DNA of 64,000 nt from Terasakiella pusilla DSM 6293 (lineage in GTDB: Bacteria > Pseudomonadota > Alphaproteobacteria > Rhodospirillales > Terasakiellaceae): positions 62,001 through 126,000 of the forward strand of contig NZ_JHYO01000004.1 in assembly GCF_000688235.1 (NCBI RefSeq). Direction: 5' to 3'. The translations under genes were made by a program, and so were the position numbers. Position 1 is the first letter of the stretch. Every line of letters begins with the position of its first letter. The notes beneath the pieces were generated by a model. It worked only from the letters and a program-made list of their open reading frames with translations. It did not search any database and was not told where the DNA came from. Below, one piece after another: positions 15,944 through 25,572 of the stretch.

Positions 15944-17578
15944 TTACATGTTCGGGTAGTTCGGGCCACCCGTACCTTCTGGAGTTGTCCAGTTGATATT
16001 TTGGGTCGGGTCTTTGATGTCACAGGTCTTGCAATGCACGCAGTTAGCAAAGTTGATCTGCAGTTTTACATCATCGCCTTCCCCGATATATTCATAGACA
16101 CCTGCCGGGCAGAAACGGGCTTCCGGGCCATTGTATTTTGCCCAGTTGATGGAAACCGGCACGCTGTCGTCTTTGAGTTTCAGGTGACAGGGCTGGTTTT
16201 CTTCGTGCGCGGTGTTGGACAGGAAGACAGAAGACAGTTTGTCGAAGCTGATTTTACCATCCGGTTTCGGATAGTCGATCTTCGGCTGGCTGGCAGCCGG
16301 CTTCAGGGCTTCGTGATCTGTGTGTGGGTACTTCAGGGTCCAAGGCTCACGCCCACCGGTGACGTAAGTTGTGAAACCGGAGTACATCAATCCCCCCAAG
16401 AAGCCCCATTTGGCGAAGCTTGGGCGGATGTTACGGACTTTGTAAAGTTCATCCCAGATGTAAGATGCTTTGATGTTTGCCGTATATTGTGTTGGCTCAA
16501 CCGGAGCATCTTCTTGCTGACAGAGTTCGAAGATCGCATTTGCGGCTTCGATACCGGATTGCATGGCGTTGTGCGTCCCTTTGATCTTCGGGACGTTCAG
16601 GAAGCCTGCACCACAGCCCGTCAAACAGCCGCCCGGGAAGGTCAGTTTCGGCAGGGACTGGAAGCCCCCTTCAGCCAAGGCACGTGCGCCATAAGCGACG
16701 CGACGACCGCCTTCGAAGGTCTTGCGGATTTCCGGGTGTGTTTTAAAACGCTGGAATTCATCAAACGGGGACAGATGCGGGTTCTGGTAATCCAGACCGA
16801 CCACAAAGCCAACCGCAACCTGATTGTTGTCGAGGTGATAGAGGAAGGAGCCGCCATAGGTTTTTTTGTCCAGCGGCCAGCCCGTGGTGTGAACAATTTT
16901 ACCTTCATGGTGGTTTGCCGGATCAATTTCCCACAATTCCTTGATGCCGATCCCGTACGTCTGGATGTCGGCGTCTTTGCGCAGGTCGAATTTGGCTTCC
17001 AGCTCTTTGGTCAGGGACCCACGCACACCTTCGGCGAAGATGGTGTATTTGGCGTGCAGTTCGACGCCCGGTTCAAAGTTCGGACCTTCGGAGCCGTCTT
17101 TTTCGCGGCCCATGTCGCCTGTTGCGATCCCTTTAACAGAACCGTCTTCGCGGTAGAGAACTTCACAAGCGGCAAAGCCCGGGTAAATTTCAACACCCAT
17201 TTCTTCGGCTTGTTCCCCCAGCCAGCGACAGACGTTGCCCAAGGACACGATGTAGTTACCGTGGTTGTGCATTTGCGGCGGCGTCGGCATTTTTTGGGAG
17301 CCGGTTTCTGTCAGGTAGATGAAGCTGTCGTCTTTGGCTTCAACGGTCAGTGGCGCACCTTTTTCTTTCCAATCGGGGAAGAGGTGGCTCAGCGGCCCTG
17401 TTTCAATGACGGCACCAGACAGGATGTGGGCACCGATCTCGGACCCTTTTTCAACGACACAGACGGTCAGTTCTTTTTCATTTTCCTGTGCAAGTTGGCT
17501 GAGTTTAATCGCAGCAGAGAGACCGGACGGGCCCCCGCCGACGATTACAACATCAAATTCCATGGATTCACGTTCCAT
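15944..17578 (-). CDS. Electron transfer flavoprotein-ubiquinone oxidoreductase
   Basis: This 544-residue ETF-QO is a membrane-associated enzyme that transfers electrons from ETF, reduced by acyl-CoA dehydrogenases and related enzymes, to ubiquinone. The N-terminal FAD motif [15 protein letters not shown] (residues 7-21), the central [19 protein letters not shown] and the C-terminal ferredoxin-like cluster (FCPAGVYEY, then [12 protein letters not shown]) match the family over its full usual length. Together with the enoyl-CoA hydratase near 36.7 kb it indicates fatty-acid or amino-acid oxidation. The gene is divergent from the uracil-DNA glycosylase gene, with a 145-bp promoter region between them. 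Confidence 0.97.
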   Translation of the reverse strand: MERESMEFDVVIVGGGPSGLSAAIKLSQLAQENEKELTVCVVEKGSEIGAHILSGAVIETGPLSHLFPDWKEKGAPLTVEAKDDSFIYLTETGSQKMPTPPQMHNHGNYIVSLGNVCRWLGEQAEEMGVEIYPGFAACEVLYREDGSVKGIATGDMGREKDGSEGPNFEPGVELHAKYTIFAEGVRGSLTKELEAKFDLRKDADIQTYGIGIKELWEIDPANHHEGKIVHTTGWPLDKKTYGGSFLYHLDNNQVAVGFVVGLDYQNPHLSPFDEFQRFKTHPEIRKTFEGGRRVAYGARALAEGGFQSLPKLTFPGGCLTGCGAGFLNVPKIKGTHNAMQSGIEAANAIFELCQQEDAPVEPTQYTANIKASYIWDELYKVRNIRPSFAKWGFLGGLMYSGFTTYVTGGREPWTLKYPHTDHEALKPAASQPKIDYPKPDGKISFDKLSSVFLSNTAHEENQPCHLKLKDDSVPVSINWAKYNGPEARFCPAGVYEYIGEGDDVKLQINFANCVHCKTCDIKDPTQNINWTTPEGTGGPNYPNM

Positions 17579-17723
17579 AGTCCGGCTTCCTTCCTAAAAG
17601 TTTCCGATGTGATTGTTCTGTTAGCGAACATTATTATCACTATTATGCGATGCAACATAGAAAAAATGCACAAACTTGTGAACCTTTCTGTTCAAATAAA
17701 ACGAACTTTGATAGGTATCTGGT

Positions 17724-18578
17724 ATGAATCAGCACTCAGACAGCACATATCACGACCCGTTCGACCCCGCAGCCCTGCTGAAATGGTACGTCGAGATGGG
17801 TGTGGACGAAACCATCGTCGGCGAATCCATCGATCGCTATGCCCTTAGCGCGGAGATGTTGGCAAAACGTCAGGCCGCGAGCCCACAGCCACGCGTGCAG
17901 ACCAGTGCACCTGTGCAACAGCCACAGATGTCACAAGCTCAAGTGCGCGCAACCGATGAAATGGTGCAAACCGCCGTTGCCATGGCGCGTAAAGCAGAAA
18001 CCATCGAGCAATTGCGCGACGCGGTGAATGCGTTTGACGGCTGCCCGCTTAAGAAGACGGCGATGAATACTGTCTTTGCTGCGGGGAATCCAAAAAGCGA
18101 TATCATGTTTATCGGGGAAGCCCCGGAAGCTGAGGAAGATCGCCAAGGCGTGCCCTTTGTCAGCCCCAGCGGGCAGCTTCTGTCCAAGATGCTTCATTCC
18201 TGCGGGTTAAGTGAGGAACCGGGGAATTTTGACAAGGTCTATCTGACCAATGTGTTGTTCTGGCGACCACCGGGCAACCGTCCGCCGATCCAGAGCGAGA
18301 TCGCGGTGTGTTTGCCCTTTGTTGAACGTCAAATTGAATTGGTGGACCCGAAAGTGTTGGTTCTTTTGGGCGGCGCTGCCGCAAAAGCGGTGCTGGGTCA
18401 CCATGAAGGAATATCGCGTTTGCGCGGGCGTTGGTTTGATCATTCCTCCCCTAATTTATCGCGTCCGGTCAAAGCGACAGCCTTGTTTCACCCGTCATAT
18501 TTATTGCGCTCCCCGGGGCAGAAAAGACGGGCGTGGAGTGATCTTTTGAAGATCGTTGAAAAATTGGAAACATTATAA
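17724..18578 (+). CDS. Uracil-DNA glycosylase, family 4-like
   Basis: The C-terminal 180 residues carry family-4/5-type uracil-DNA glycosylase motifs: MFIGEAPEAEEDRQGVPFVSPSG (motif with the catalytic-site Glu/Asp cluster), VYLTNVLFWRPPGNRPP, LVLLGGAAAKAVLG and ALFHPSYLLRSPGQKR (the HPS/HPA loop). The enzyme would remove uracil from DNA. The first 90 residues are a poorly conserved, Gln/Ala-rich extension (SPQPRVQTSAPVQQPQMSQAQV) often seen in alphaproteobacterial members. Cysteines at GCPLKKT and AVCLPF could serve part of the iron-sulfur site, but the full four-cysteine set is not obvious to me. Start ATG at 17724. Confidence 0.85.
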   Translation: MNQHSDSTYHDPFDPAALLKWYVEMGVDETIVGESIDRYALSAEMLAKRQAASPQPRVQTSAPVQQPQMSQAQVRATDEMVQTAVAMARKAETIEQLRDAVNAFDGCPLKKTAMNTVFAAGNPKSDIMFIGEAPEAEEDRQGVPFVSPSGQLLSKMLHSCGLSEEPGNFDKVYLTNVLFWRPPGNRPPIQSEIAVCLPFVERQIELVDPKVLVLLGGAAAKAVLGHHEGISRLRGRWFDHSSPNLSRPVKATALFHPSYLLRSPGQKRRAWSDLLKIVEKLETL

Positions 18579-18726
18579 AAGTCGCCGATTTCTTGCGTAT
18601 TTTATTAAAATAGATTATTTTGCAGCTGAAATTTGGCGAGACGTCCAAAGGCTGTTTTAAATCAGCCCGTTAGAGAAATTATAAATTTTGGCGCATTTTG
18701 TGCCTTTTCTTGTTTAGTGGATAGAT

Positions 18727-20526
18727 ATGGTATTTAACCTTAAAAAGGCGCTGCTGGCTTTGGGGCTCATAGCAATTTTGCTCAAGGCTCAATCAGTGAT
18801 TGCTTCGGATGTACAGCTTGCCTCTTTGCCGCAAAATGCAGAGATTGAATGGGAAACCATTGGTGTTCTGGACGAGAAAAATCTGTCTCTCTACAAACGA
18901 ATCTTCGCCATTCAGGAAGCGGGGCGCTGGAACGCGGCTGACAAGCTGATTAAGGAGCTGACGGATCAGACGCTGATGGGCCATGTGATGGCACAACGCT
19001 ATCTGCATCCGACCAAATACCGTTCGCGCTATAAAGAGCTGCGCCGTTGGTTGCTGCGTTATAGTGACCATCCGCAAGCCCAGCGTATTTATGAACTGGC
19101 CGTCAAACGTCGCCCGAAAAACGCGTTGAACCCGCAAAAACCATCGGGTCAGTACCTCAGCGGGGCGGGGTATGATGCGACGGGCTATGCCTCCAAAGTC
19201 TATGCGCCGAAACGCCGTCTGGATAAAGAGAAAGCCCGCAAAGCGGCGAACTATACCCGCAAGATGCGCTATTATACCCGCAAAGGCTGGACCAAATCGG
19301 TCAAGAATCTGTTGGAAACCAAAGAAGTGCAGCAGTTGTTGCACCCCGGTCAGTTGGATCAGGCCCGCACTTGGTTGGCGGCGGGCTATTATGTCGATGG
19401 TCGCGACGACTGGGCCTATGAATGGGCCACAAAAGCCATCAAACGTTCCGGTCGATATATCCCGCGTGCCCACTGGCTTGCCGGTTTGGCCTCATGGCGT
19501 TTGGGGAAGTTGGATCAGGCCGCAAAACATTTTGAGCAGGTGACCTACTCAGAATATTCGTCGGACTGGATGGTTTCTGCGGGATCGTTTTGGGCCGCGC
19601 GCTCTTATCTGCTGGAACGTAAACCGGCAGAGGTGAATAAATGGCTGGTGAAAGCTGCGGCCTATCCGCGTACTTTCTATGGGTTGCTTGCTAACAATGC
19701 GCTTGGCTATGAGATGGCCTTTGACTGGACGGTGCCGGAAATCGACAGTTTCGAGCTGGGGCAGTTGAAGACACAAAAAACCGGTCGTCGTGCGTTGGCC
19801 TTGTTGCAAATGGGCAAGGACGATCTGGCGGAAAAAGAATTTCGTAAAGCCTACGCCCGCACGGACAAGGATGGACGCAAGGCCATGTTGGGTATTGCGT
19901 TGCGCAGCAATATGCCGTCTTTCAGCATGCGTTTAGGCGCTTTGTTGAGCCGCAACGGTGTGACTGTACCGGATGCCGCTCTCTATCCAATTCCAAAATG
20001 GCAGCCGGAAGTGGGCTTTAAGGTGGACCGTGCTTTGATTTATGCCCTGATGCGTCAGGAATCGGGCTTCAACCCGAATGCGGAATCTTATGCAGGGGCC
20101 AAAGGGTTGATGCAGTTGATGCCCGGAACAGCCAGCTTTGTCGCCAAGGACCGTCGCATGGCCTGGAGCAAGAAGCTGTTTGAGCCGGAAACAAACATTC
20201 ATCTGGGGCAGAACTACATTAACATGTTGCTGGGTGAAAAATATATCAATGGCGACCTGTTCCACCTGACGGCGGCCTGGAATGGCGGGCCGGGGAATTT
20301 GAATAAATGGAAGCGCGGGATCAATCATGAAAATGATCCGTTGCTGTTTATTGAAAGTATTCCGTCTAAGGAAACTCGTAACTTTATTGAGCGGGTGCTG
20401 ACAAATTTCTGGATTTATCGGGATCGCATGGGCCAGCAAGTACCGACGCTGGAAGCGATTGCCTCCGGTCAATGGCCGAGCTATGAGGGGCAGGATAAGC
20501 AGAGCCTCGAACTGGTGAGAAACTGA
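18727..20526 (+). CDS. slt: Soluble lytic murein transglycosylase (Slt-like)
   Basis: This 599-residue periplasmic enzyme cleaves peptidoglycan between MurNAc and GlcNAc, forming 1,6-anhydro ends. It has an N-terminal signal segment (LKKALLALGLIAILLKAQSVIA), a long alpha-superhelical region of TPR-like helices (residues 60-420) and a C-terminal SLT domain. The catalytic glutamate sits in ALMRQESGFNPNAESYAGAKG and is followed by GLMQLMPGTA and NIHLGQNYINMLL. Length and domain order match the Slt70 group. The upstream 148 bp hold only an AT-rich promoter region. Confidence 0.93.
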   Translation: MVFNLKKALLALGLIAILLKAQSVIASDVQLASLPQNAEIEWETIGVLDEKNLSLYKRIFAIQEAGRWNAADKLIKELTDQTLMGHVMAQRYLHPTKYRSRYKELRRWLLRYSDHPQAQRIYELAVKRRPKNALNPQKPSGQYLSGAGYDATGYASKVYAPKRRLDKEKARKAANYTRKMRYYTRKGWTKSVKNLLETKEVQQLLHPGQLDQARTWLAAGYYVDGRDDWAYEWATKAIKRSGRYIPRAHWLAGLASWRLGKLDQAAKHFEQVTYSEYSSDWMVSAGSFWAARSYLLERKPAEVNKWLVKAAAYPRTFYGLLANNALGYEMAFDWTVPEIDSFELGQLKTQKTGRRALALLQMGKDDLAEKEFRKAYARTDKDGRKAMLGIALRSNMPSFSMRLGALLSRNGVTVPDAALYPIPKWQPEVGFKVDRALIYALMRQESGFNPNAESYAGAKGLMQLMPGTASFVAKDRRMAWSKKLFEPETNIHLGQNYINMLLGEKYINGDLFHLTAAWNGGPGNLNKWKRGINHENDPLLFIESIPSKETRNFIERVLTNFWIYRDRMGQQVPTLEAIASGQWPSYEGQDKQSLELVRN

Positions 20527-20624
20527 TATATCCTCGAAAAAACAAAATCGTCTGTTGACCAGACTCAATTTTTATTGGGTTATTGTCGGTTAGGATCAGA
20601 CGCGTTTTGTTAGAGGAGTTCAGT

Positions 20625-21161
20625 ATGTCAAAAATCGAAGGCGAACGGGTATTTCAATCCCTGAATATTGCCATTATTACTGTGTCAGATACCCGCAGCT
20701 TTGCGGATGATAAATCCGGTGATACCCTGGCGGCTCGCATTGAAGGCGCAGGGCATCGGGTTTATGAACGGCTGATCCTGAAAGATGACGCTGATGTGTT
20801 AGCCCAGCAATTACGCAATTGGGCGGATGATCCCCAGATTGACGTGGTGATTACCACGGGCGGCACAGGTGTGACAGGACGTGATGTGACACCGGAAGCG
20901 TTCAAACAGGTGATCGATAAGGAAATCCCCGGTTTCGGCGAGATTTTCCGGATGTTGTCCTATCAAAAGATTAAAACCTCGACCATCCAGTCTCGCGCGA
21001 TGGCGGGTGTGGTCAATGCCACCTATATGTTTGCCTTGCCCGGTTCCAGCGGGGCGGTGAAGGATGCGTGGGATGACATTTTGGTTCATCAGCTGGATGC
21101 ACGCACCCGTCCGTGTAATTTTGTTGAACTCATGCCGAGATTGAATGAACATTTGCGGTAA
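20625..21161 (+). CDS. moaB: Molybdenum cofactor biosynthesis protein MoaB
   Basis: This 178-residue MoaB/Mog-type protein contains the adenylyltransferase fold with IAIITVSDTRS, DVVITTGGTGVTGRDVTPEA and MFALPGSSGAVKDAWDDIL, typical of molybdopterin adenylylation. I chose the ATG at 20625 because AGAGGAG at 20612-20618 is 6 bp upstream; an upstream GTG in frame at 20583 would add 14 residues without a comparable site. It is a separate transcription unit. moeB (near 25.6 kb) and fdhD (near 62.6 kb) in the same window show that molybdoenzymes are made. Confidence 0.93.
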   Translation: MSKIEGERVFQSLNIAIITVSDTRSFADDKSGDTLAARIEGAGHRVYERLILKDDADVLAQQLRNWADDPQIDVVITTGGTGVTGRDVTPEAFKQVIDKEIPGFGEIFRMLSYQKIKTSTIQSRAMAGVVNATYMFALPGSSGAVKDAWDDILVHQLDARTRPCNFVELMPRLNEHLR

Positions 21162-21180
21162 AAGCGTCATTTAAAATCTA

Positions 21181-21199
21181 TCCAATCCACCTGATTGGA
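21181..21199 (+). other. Short hairpin downstream of moaB
   Basis: TCCAATC and GATTGGA form a perfect 7-bp stem with a 5-base loop, 20 bp after moaB. Only a short T-rich stretch follows (GAAAAGTTTCTTT), so it is at best a weak terminator or a transcript-stabilising hairpin. Confidence 0.35.
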
Positions 21200-21391
21200 G
21201 AAAAGTTTCTTTATCTTGAAGGCAATCTGGATAATATTGATAGTGTTGTAAGGTTGAACAACTTTGTCAAAGTCCGGCTTTTGGGTATTCTTAGTTGAAA
21301 ACCGGTGCCTTATATGAATTTTTTATGAACCCATTGAAATCCATGGGCATAACAGGGAAACTGTCGCCAACAAGGTCGGAGAAAAACAAGA

Positions 21392-22456
21392 ATGACGCCC
21401 GCAATAAAAGAATCAAAAATTCTTATTGTCGATGACAAACCGGCCAACGTTTTATTGTTGGAACAGCTACTGGAAGAAGAAGGCTACGAAAACGTCATAT
21501 CAACGACGGACTCCCGCGAGGTTGTCAGTCTGTATGTGAGCGAGAAAGTGGATATGATTCTGCTGGATATTCGTATGCCCTTTATGGATGGTTTGGAAGT
21601 GATGGCAGCATTGAAAGAGGTCGTTGGTCCTCATGATTACCTGCCGATCTTGGTTTTGACGGCCCAAACGGATATGGAAACCCGGCAAAATGCCTTGAGC
21701 ATGGGCGCCCGGGATTTTCTGACCAAGCCGTTTCAGCCGTGGGAGGTCTTTCAGCGTATCCATAATATGTTGGAAACCCGCGTGTTTTATTTGTCTCAGC
21801 GCAGCCGTGCAAACGTTCTGGCAGATGAGGTTTTTAAGCGCACGCAGGAAATTCGGGAAACCCAGCTGGAAGTGGTGCGTCGTTTGGGGCGGGCAGGGGA
21901 ATATCGGGACAATGAAACCGGTGCCCATGTGGTGCGGATGAGTAAAAGCTGTCGGCTTTTGGCGTTAAAAGCGGGGCAAGGTCGTGACTTTGCGGAATTG
22001 ATCCTGCAAGCCAGTCCCATGCATGATGTGGGTAAAATCGGTATACCGGACAATATTCTTTTGAAACCGGGGCGTCTGACACCGGAAGAACGGGTCGTTA
22101 TGGAACGGCATGTGGAAATTGGTGTCGATATCATCGGGGAATTTGATAGCCCGATGCTGGAGATGGCCCGTCAGATTGCCGCGACCCACCATGAAAAATG
22201 GGATGGGTCGGGTTATCCAAAAGGACTGGCGGGGGAAGATATCCCGCTGGAAGGTAGAATTGCCGCGATTTGTGATGTCTTCGATGCGTTGACGTCGGAA
22301 CGCCCTTATAAAGAAGCATGGCCCCTTGAAAAGGCTGTGAAGTTTATTGAGGAAAATAGTGGGTCACATTTTGATCCGACACTTGCGAGACTATTTGTTG
22401 AAATTATTCCCGATGTGGTGGCTCTGCGTGAAGAGTACCCGGACGAGGAAGAGTAA
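21392..22456 (+). CDS. Response regulator with HD-GYP phosphodiesterase domain (RpfG-like)
   Basis: The 354-residue product joins an N-terminal receiver domain (ILIVDDKPANV, phosphoacceptor Asp59 in MILLDIRMPFMDG, Lys112 in FLTKPF) to an HD-GYP domain (about 165-345). The HD-GYP residues are intact: MHDVGKIGIPD (His211, Asp212), HHEKWDGSGYPKGL (266-279) and DVFDALTSERPYK. Such proteins hydrolyse cyclic di-GMP when phosphorylated. No histidine kinase adjoins it. The PstS-like gene starts 14 bp after its stop and probably shares its transcript. A 230-bp upstream gap contains no gene. Confidence 0.92.
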   Translation: MTPAIKESKILIVDDKPANVLLLEQLLEEEGYENVISTTDSREVVSLYVSEKVDMILLDIRMPFMDGLEVMAALKEVVGPHDYLPILVLTAQTDMETRQNALSMGARDFLTKPFQPWEVFQRIHNMLETRVFYLSQRSRANVLADEVFKRTQEIRETQLEVVRRLGRAGEYRDNETGAHVVRMSKSCRLLALKAGQGRDFAELILQASPMHDVGKIGIPDNILLKPGRLTPEERVVMERHVEIGVDIIGEFDSPMLEMARQIAATHHEKWDGSGYPKGLAGEDIPLEGRIAAICDVFDALTSERPYKEAWPLEKAVKFIEENSGSHFDPTLARLFVEIIPDVVALREEYPDEEE

Positions 22457-22470
22457 GGAAATCCTTTTCG

Positions 22471-23502
22471 ATGATGATGAGATCGGCTTTATTTGGACTG
22501 ATGGTTCTTGTGGGACTGTCGGCAAGTGTTTCTGTACGCGCGAATGACGAATTTCGTCATACGGTGCGTATTGTAGGGTCTTCCACCGTTTTCCCTTTTG
22601 CAGCTTTTGTGGCTGAACGCTACTACCGCCAAACTGGCAAAAATGCGCCGGTGGTGGAATCGACTGGTTCCGGCGGCGGGATCAAGATGTTTTGCGGCGG
22701 TGTCGGGGCGGATACGCCAGATATCGTCAATGCCTCTCGTCGCATGAAAGTGAGCGAGATTAGCCTATGTGCAAATAACAAAGTGCACGATATTACGGAA
22801 ATCATGGTCGGATGGGACGGGATTATCCTGGCGACTTCGGTTGACGGAAAAGCCTTTGGTTTGACCCGTCAGCACCTGTGGAAAGCGCTGGCAAAACGTT
22901 TGCCCGTGGATGGCCAGTTGTTGGATAACCCCCATAAGCTCTGGTCCCATATCGACCCGGAATTACCCGCCGTGCCAATTCAGGTCTTCGGCCCGCCGCC
23001 GACGTCCGGGACCCGTGATGTGTTTGTGGAAGAAGTGATGATCAAGGGCTGTCGGGGTTCTAGTTATGTTGAAACGTTGCCGGAAGAAACCCGTCGTGTT
23101 GCGTGTGGAGAGATGCGTGAAGATGGGGTTTATGTTGAAGCCGGAGAAGATGATGATCTGGTTGTGCGCCGCCTTAAAAACAACCCGAAAGCGTTCGGGA
23201 TTATGGGGTACAACGCGTTGGAACGCCGCAGCAATCTGATCACGGCTGTCACCATCAATGGCGTGGCACCTTCCTATGAGACCATTCAGGATGGAGAGTA
23301 TCCTTTGGCCCGTCCGTTGTTCCTGTATGTTAAAGATGAACATCTGATCGCACTGCCGACCATACAGAACTATGTGGACGAGTTTATCAGCCCGCAAGCA
23401 TTGGGCGAAGAAGGGTATCTGGCGGACAATGGCCTTATTCCGCTTAAAGGGATGGATGGGCGTCAAGTCAAGGCGCAGATTACCAAATTAACAGCGCAAT
23501 AA
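22471..23502 (+). CDS. PstS-like phosphate-binding periplasmic protein
   Basis: This 343-residue protein has an N-terminal signal peptide (RSALFGLMVLVGLSASVSVRA) followed by a PstS-like fold: TVRIVGSSTVFPFAAF for phosphate-binding loop 1, STGSGGGIKMFCGG, the NASRRM loop and the VFGPPPTSGTRDVFVE phosphate-contact region. It is unusual in lacking neighbouring pstC/A/B permease genes. Its ATG cluster starts 14 bp after the HD-GYP regulator, so it may act as a phosphate sensor feeding cyclic di-GMP signalling. Which of the three adjacent ATGs (22471, 22474, 22477) is used is uncertain. Confidence 0.85.
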   Translation: MMMRSALFGLMVLVGLSASVSVRANDEFRHTVRIVGSSTVFPFAAFVAERYYRQTGKNAPVVESTGSGGGIKMFCGGVGADTPDIVNASRRMKVSEISLCANNKVHDITEIMVGWDGIILATSVDGKAFGLTRQHLWKALAKRLPVDGQLLDNPHKLWSHIDPELPAVPIQVFGPPPTSGTRDVFVEEVMIKGCRGSSYVETLPEETRRVACGEMREDGVYVEAGEDDDLVVRRLKNNPKAFGIMGYNALERRSNLITAVTINGVAPSYETIQDGEYPLARPLFLYVKDEHLIALPTIQNYVDEFISPQALGEEGYLADNGLIPLKGMDGRQVKAQITKLTAQ

Positions 23503-23527
23503 TATTACGCTGCTTTCTTTACATTCC

Positions 23528-23579
23528 GGGGGAAGAGGCCTATAGACTCTTTCAAATGAAACTATAGGACTTCTCCCCC
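23528..23579. promoter_or_regulatory. Large imperfect hairpin just before the Bcr-type exporter
   Basis: Arms GGGGGA/TCCCCC (23528-23533, 23574-23579) and CCTATAG/CTATAGG (23539-23545, 23562-23568) flank a partly paired 5-base segment, forming a nearly continuous 18-bp stem with a 16-base loop. The stem ends 4 bp before the exporter ATG at 23584, and the leader between stem and start lacks a purine-rich ribosome-binding site. It could be a translational control element or the terminator of the upstream PstS-like gene. Confidence 0.55.
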
Positions 23580-23583
23580 TCTT

Positions 23584-24771
23584 ATGTTACGCACCAATTC
23601 CTTTTTATTTACGGTTATTTTGACGGCGCTTGTGGCGTTTGGCCCGCTGTCTACGGATATGTATCTTCCGTCCCTCCCGGCCATGAAGGCGGAGTTTGGG
23701 GCGAGTGTGTCTGACGTCCAGTTGACGCTAAGTATTTTCCTTGCCGGTTTTGCGGTTTCTCAACTGTTATATGGCCCTTTATCTGATCGGTTTGGACGGC
23801 GTCCGATCCTGATCTTTGGTATTTTTGCCTATGGAATCGCGAGTGTGGCCTGTTTTCTGGCGACCTCCATCGAAATGCTGATTGTTGCGCGCTTTTTTCA
23901 GGCGTTTGGGGCGTGCAGTGGCCCGGTGCTGGGGCGCGCGATTGTGCGTGATGTGTTTGGACAGGATCGTGCGGCACAGGTGTTGGCTTATATGGGATCC
24001 GCAATGGCGTTGGCCCCGGCGGTCGCCCCGCTGGCGGGGGGCTATTTGCAGGTCTGGTTTGGATGGCAGGCAAGTTTTGTCTTTTTGGCGGGGTTTGCCT
24101 TTCTGTTGGTTTTACTGGTCTTTTTCCTTATTCGGGAAACTAATGAGCATAAAAATCCTGAGGCGCTCAAGCCTGCCCGTATGTTGGGCAATTATTTGAC
24201 GTTGCTCAGTCATTCCGGTTTTATGGGATATGTGTTGCTTAACAGCTTTGTCTTTTCCGGGTTGTTTGCTTTTATTTCCGGGTCTTCTTTTGTGTTTATC
24301 GATGTGTTTGGTCTTGCACCGAACCTGTATGGCATTTGCTTTGGAATCGTGGTTTGCGGCTATATTACCGGAACGTTGATTGCAGGTCGATTTTCGCGAA
24401 AATTGGGGGGCGCGCGGATGTTGCGATATGGAAGCTTCCTATCCGTATGTGCGGGGCTGTTGTTGTTTGGCGTGGCTTATAGCGGCGCGAGCAGCGTGGG
24501 GAGCGTTGTCGCGCCCATGGTGCTTTATATGATTAGTGTCGGCATTGTGATGCCAAACTCCATGGCGGGGGCAATTGGGCCGTTTGCAAAAATGGCCGGT
24601 GCCGCTTCTGCGTTGATGGGCTTTATCCAGATGGCGATCGCGGCTGTGGTCGGGGGCACGGTCGGGGTGATCCATGACGGGACGCAATTGCCGATGACGG
24701 GGGCGATTGCCCTTATGGGAGCGGGAGCGTTCCTGACCTATGTTTTTATTGTGAGACGTCAGGCTGAGTAG
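23584..24771 (+). CDS. Bcr/CflA-family MFS drug efflux protein
   Basis: This 395-residue protein has about 12 transmembrane segments. The N terminus has the Bcr/CflA hallmark LVAFGPLSTDMYLPSLPAM, followed by MFS motif A LYGPLSDRFGRRPILIFG and, in the sixth helix region, LIRETNEH. Family members export bicyclomycin, chloramphenicol, sulfonamides or cysteine-related compounds; this substrate is unknown. The usual ribosome-binding site is missing before the ATG, and a large hairpin occupies the leader. Its 3' end overlaps the convergent protease gene by 26 bp. Confidence 0.9.
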   Translation: MLRTNSFLFTVILTALVAFGPLSTDMYLPSLPAMKAEFGASVSDVQLTLSIFLAGFAVSQLLYGPLSDRFGRRPILIFGIFAYGIASVACFLATSIEMLIVARFFQAFGACSGPVLGRAIVRDVFGQDRAAQVLAYMGSAMALAPAVAPLAGGYLQVWFGWQASFVFLAGFAFLLVLLVFFLIRETNEHKNPEALKPARMLGNYLTLLSHSGFMGYVLLNSFVFSGLFAFISGSSFVFIDVFGLAPNLYGICFGIVVCGYITGTLIAGRFSRKLGGARMLRYGSFLSVCAGLLLFGVAYSGASSVGSVVAPMVLYMISVGIVMPNSMAGAIGPFAKMAGAASALMGFIQMAIAAVVGGTVGVIHDGTQLPMTGAIALMGAGAFLTYVFIVRRQAE

Positions 24772-25564
24772 GGGGATGGGCCTTAGCGGCCTGTTCCCAA
24801 AAGCCTAATGTCTTGAGGTGGGCGACAATTGCTGCGCCTGAAACGGCGATGCCTTGGGCCTTTTGCTTTTTGGCGGTGGCAACGTGGATAAAGCCGATCT
24901 TCAGTCCCTCTATTTGATCTTTATAAAAGATCGGAGAGCCGGAATCGCCGGGGACGGCGTCGCAAACGTGGGTTGCAAGGCGTAAAAGTGTGTTGTAGGA
25001 CGTCAGTTCACATTGTTGGTTTACGCTCAGGATATGGGCTTTGTCCTGACTATACCCTGCCTGAATGAAGTTTGTTTTTTGGGCTTTCAGGGTGGTGTAG
25101 ATATTTTTGTTGATCGGGGCGACCGCAAGGGTCCCGACCCGCTGGCTCATGTCCTTATCGAGTTCCAGAAACGCCCAATCCTTAGAAACCGAGCTATATG
25201 TTTTTGCCGTTGTGGGCGAATATCCCGGCGCGATGTGGTAGTTGACGGCTTTGGCATGATCAATAAAACTACCGCGACGATAACCTGCCAGAAAGTGGAT
25301 GGTGTGGGCTTTGACCCAGACCTTACGCTTTTTGTTCCAGAGACAGTGGGCAGCGGTGAGCACCAGTTTGGGGCCGATGAGTGTACCGGTGCAAAATCCA
25401 CCCGACTCTTTGTTAATCCGCCCGATGGCGCTCCAGGGGTATTTATAGGTTTCAATGAGGATGCGGTCGTCTTCTCCTTTAATGCCGTCAAGTTTGATCT
25501 TGTCTGCTGCCTCTAAGGGAAATAAAGGCATAGCAGTCAGTATAAGGAGGAGGAGAAGACGCAT
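24746..25564 (-). CDS. Exported trypsin-like serine protease
   Basis: This 272-residue S1-family (chymotrypsin-fold) protein has an N-terminal signal peptide (RLLLLLILTAMPLFPLEA) and an intact catalytic triad: His in LTAAHCLW, Asp in KDWAFLELD and Ser in GDSGSPIF. It lacks PDZ domains, so it is not a DegP-type protease; it resembles small secreted V8/trypsin-like enzymes. I chose the ATG at 25562-25564, which gives a canonical signal peptide. The gene starts 8 bp downstream of moeB, so it may be co-transcribed. Target proteins are unknown. Confidence 0.86.
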   Translation of the reverse strand: MRLLLLLILTAMPLFPLEAADKIKLDGIKGEDDRILIETYKYPWSAIGRINKESGGFCTGTLIGPKLVLTAAHCLWNKKRKVWVKAHTIHFLAGYRRGSFIDHAKAVNYHIAPGYSPTTAKTYSSVSKDWAFLELDKDMSQRVGTLAVAPINKNIYTTLKAQKTNFIQAGYSQDKAHILSVNQQCELTSYNTLLRLATHVCDAVPGDSGSPIFYKDQIEGLKIGFIHVATAKKQKAQGIAVSGAAIVAHLKTLGFWEQAAKAHPPTQPDVSQ

Positions 25565-25572
25565 GGCAGACC

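Noticed and set aside
15929-17848. Plus-strand open frame of 639 codons
   Set aside because: It lies opposite ETF-QO and runs into the glycosylase gene; no recognisable domains and no ribosome-binding site.
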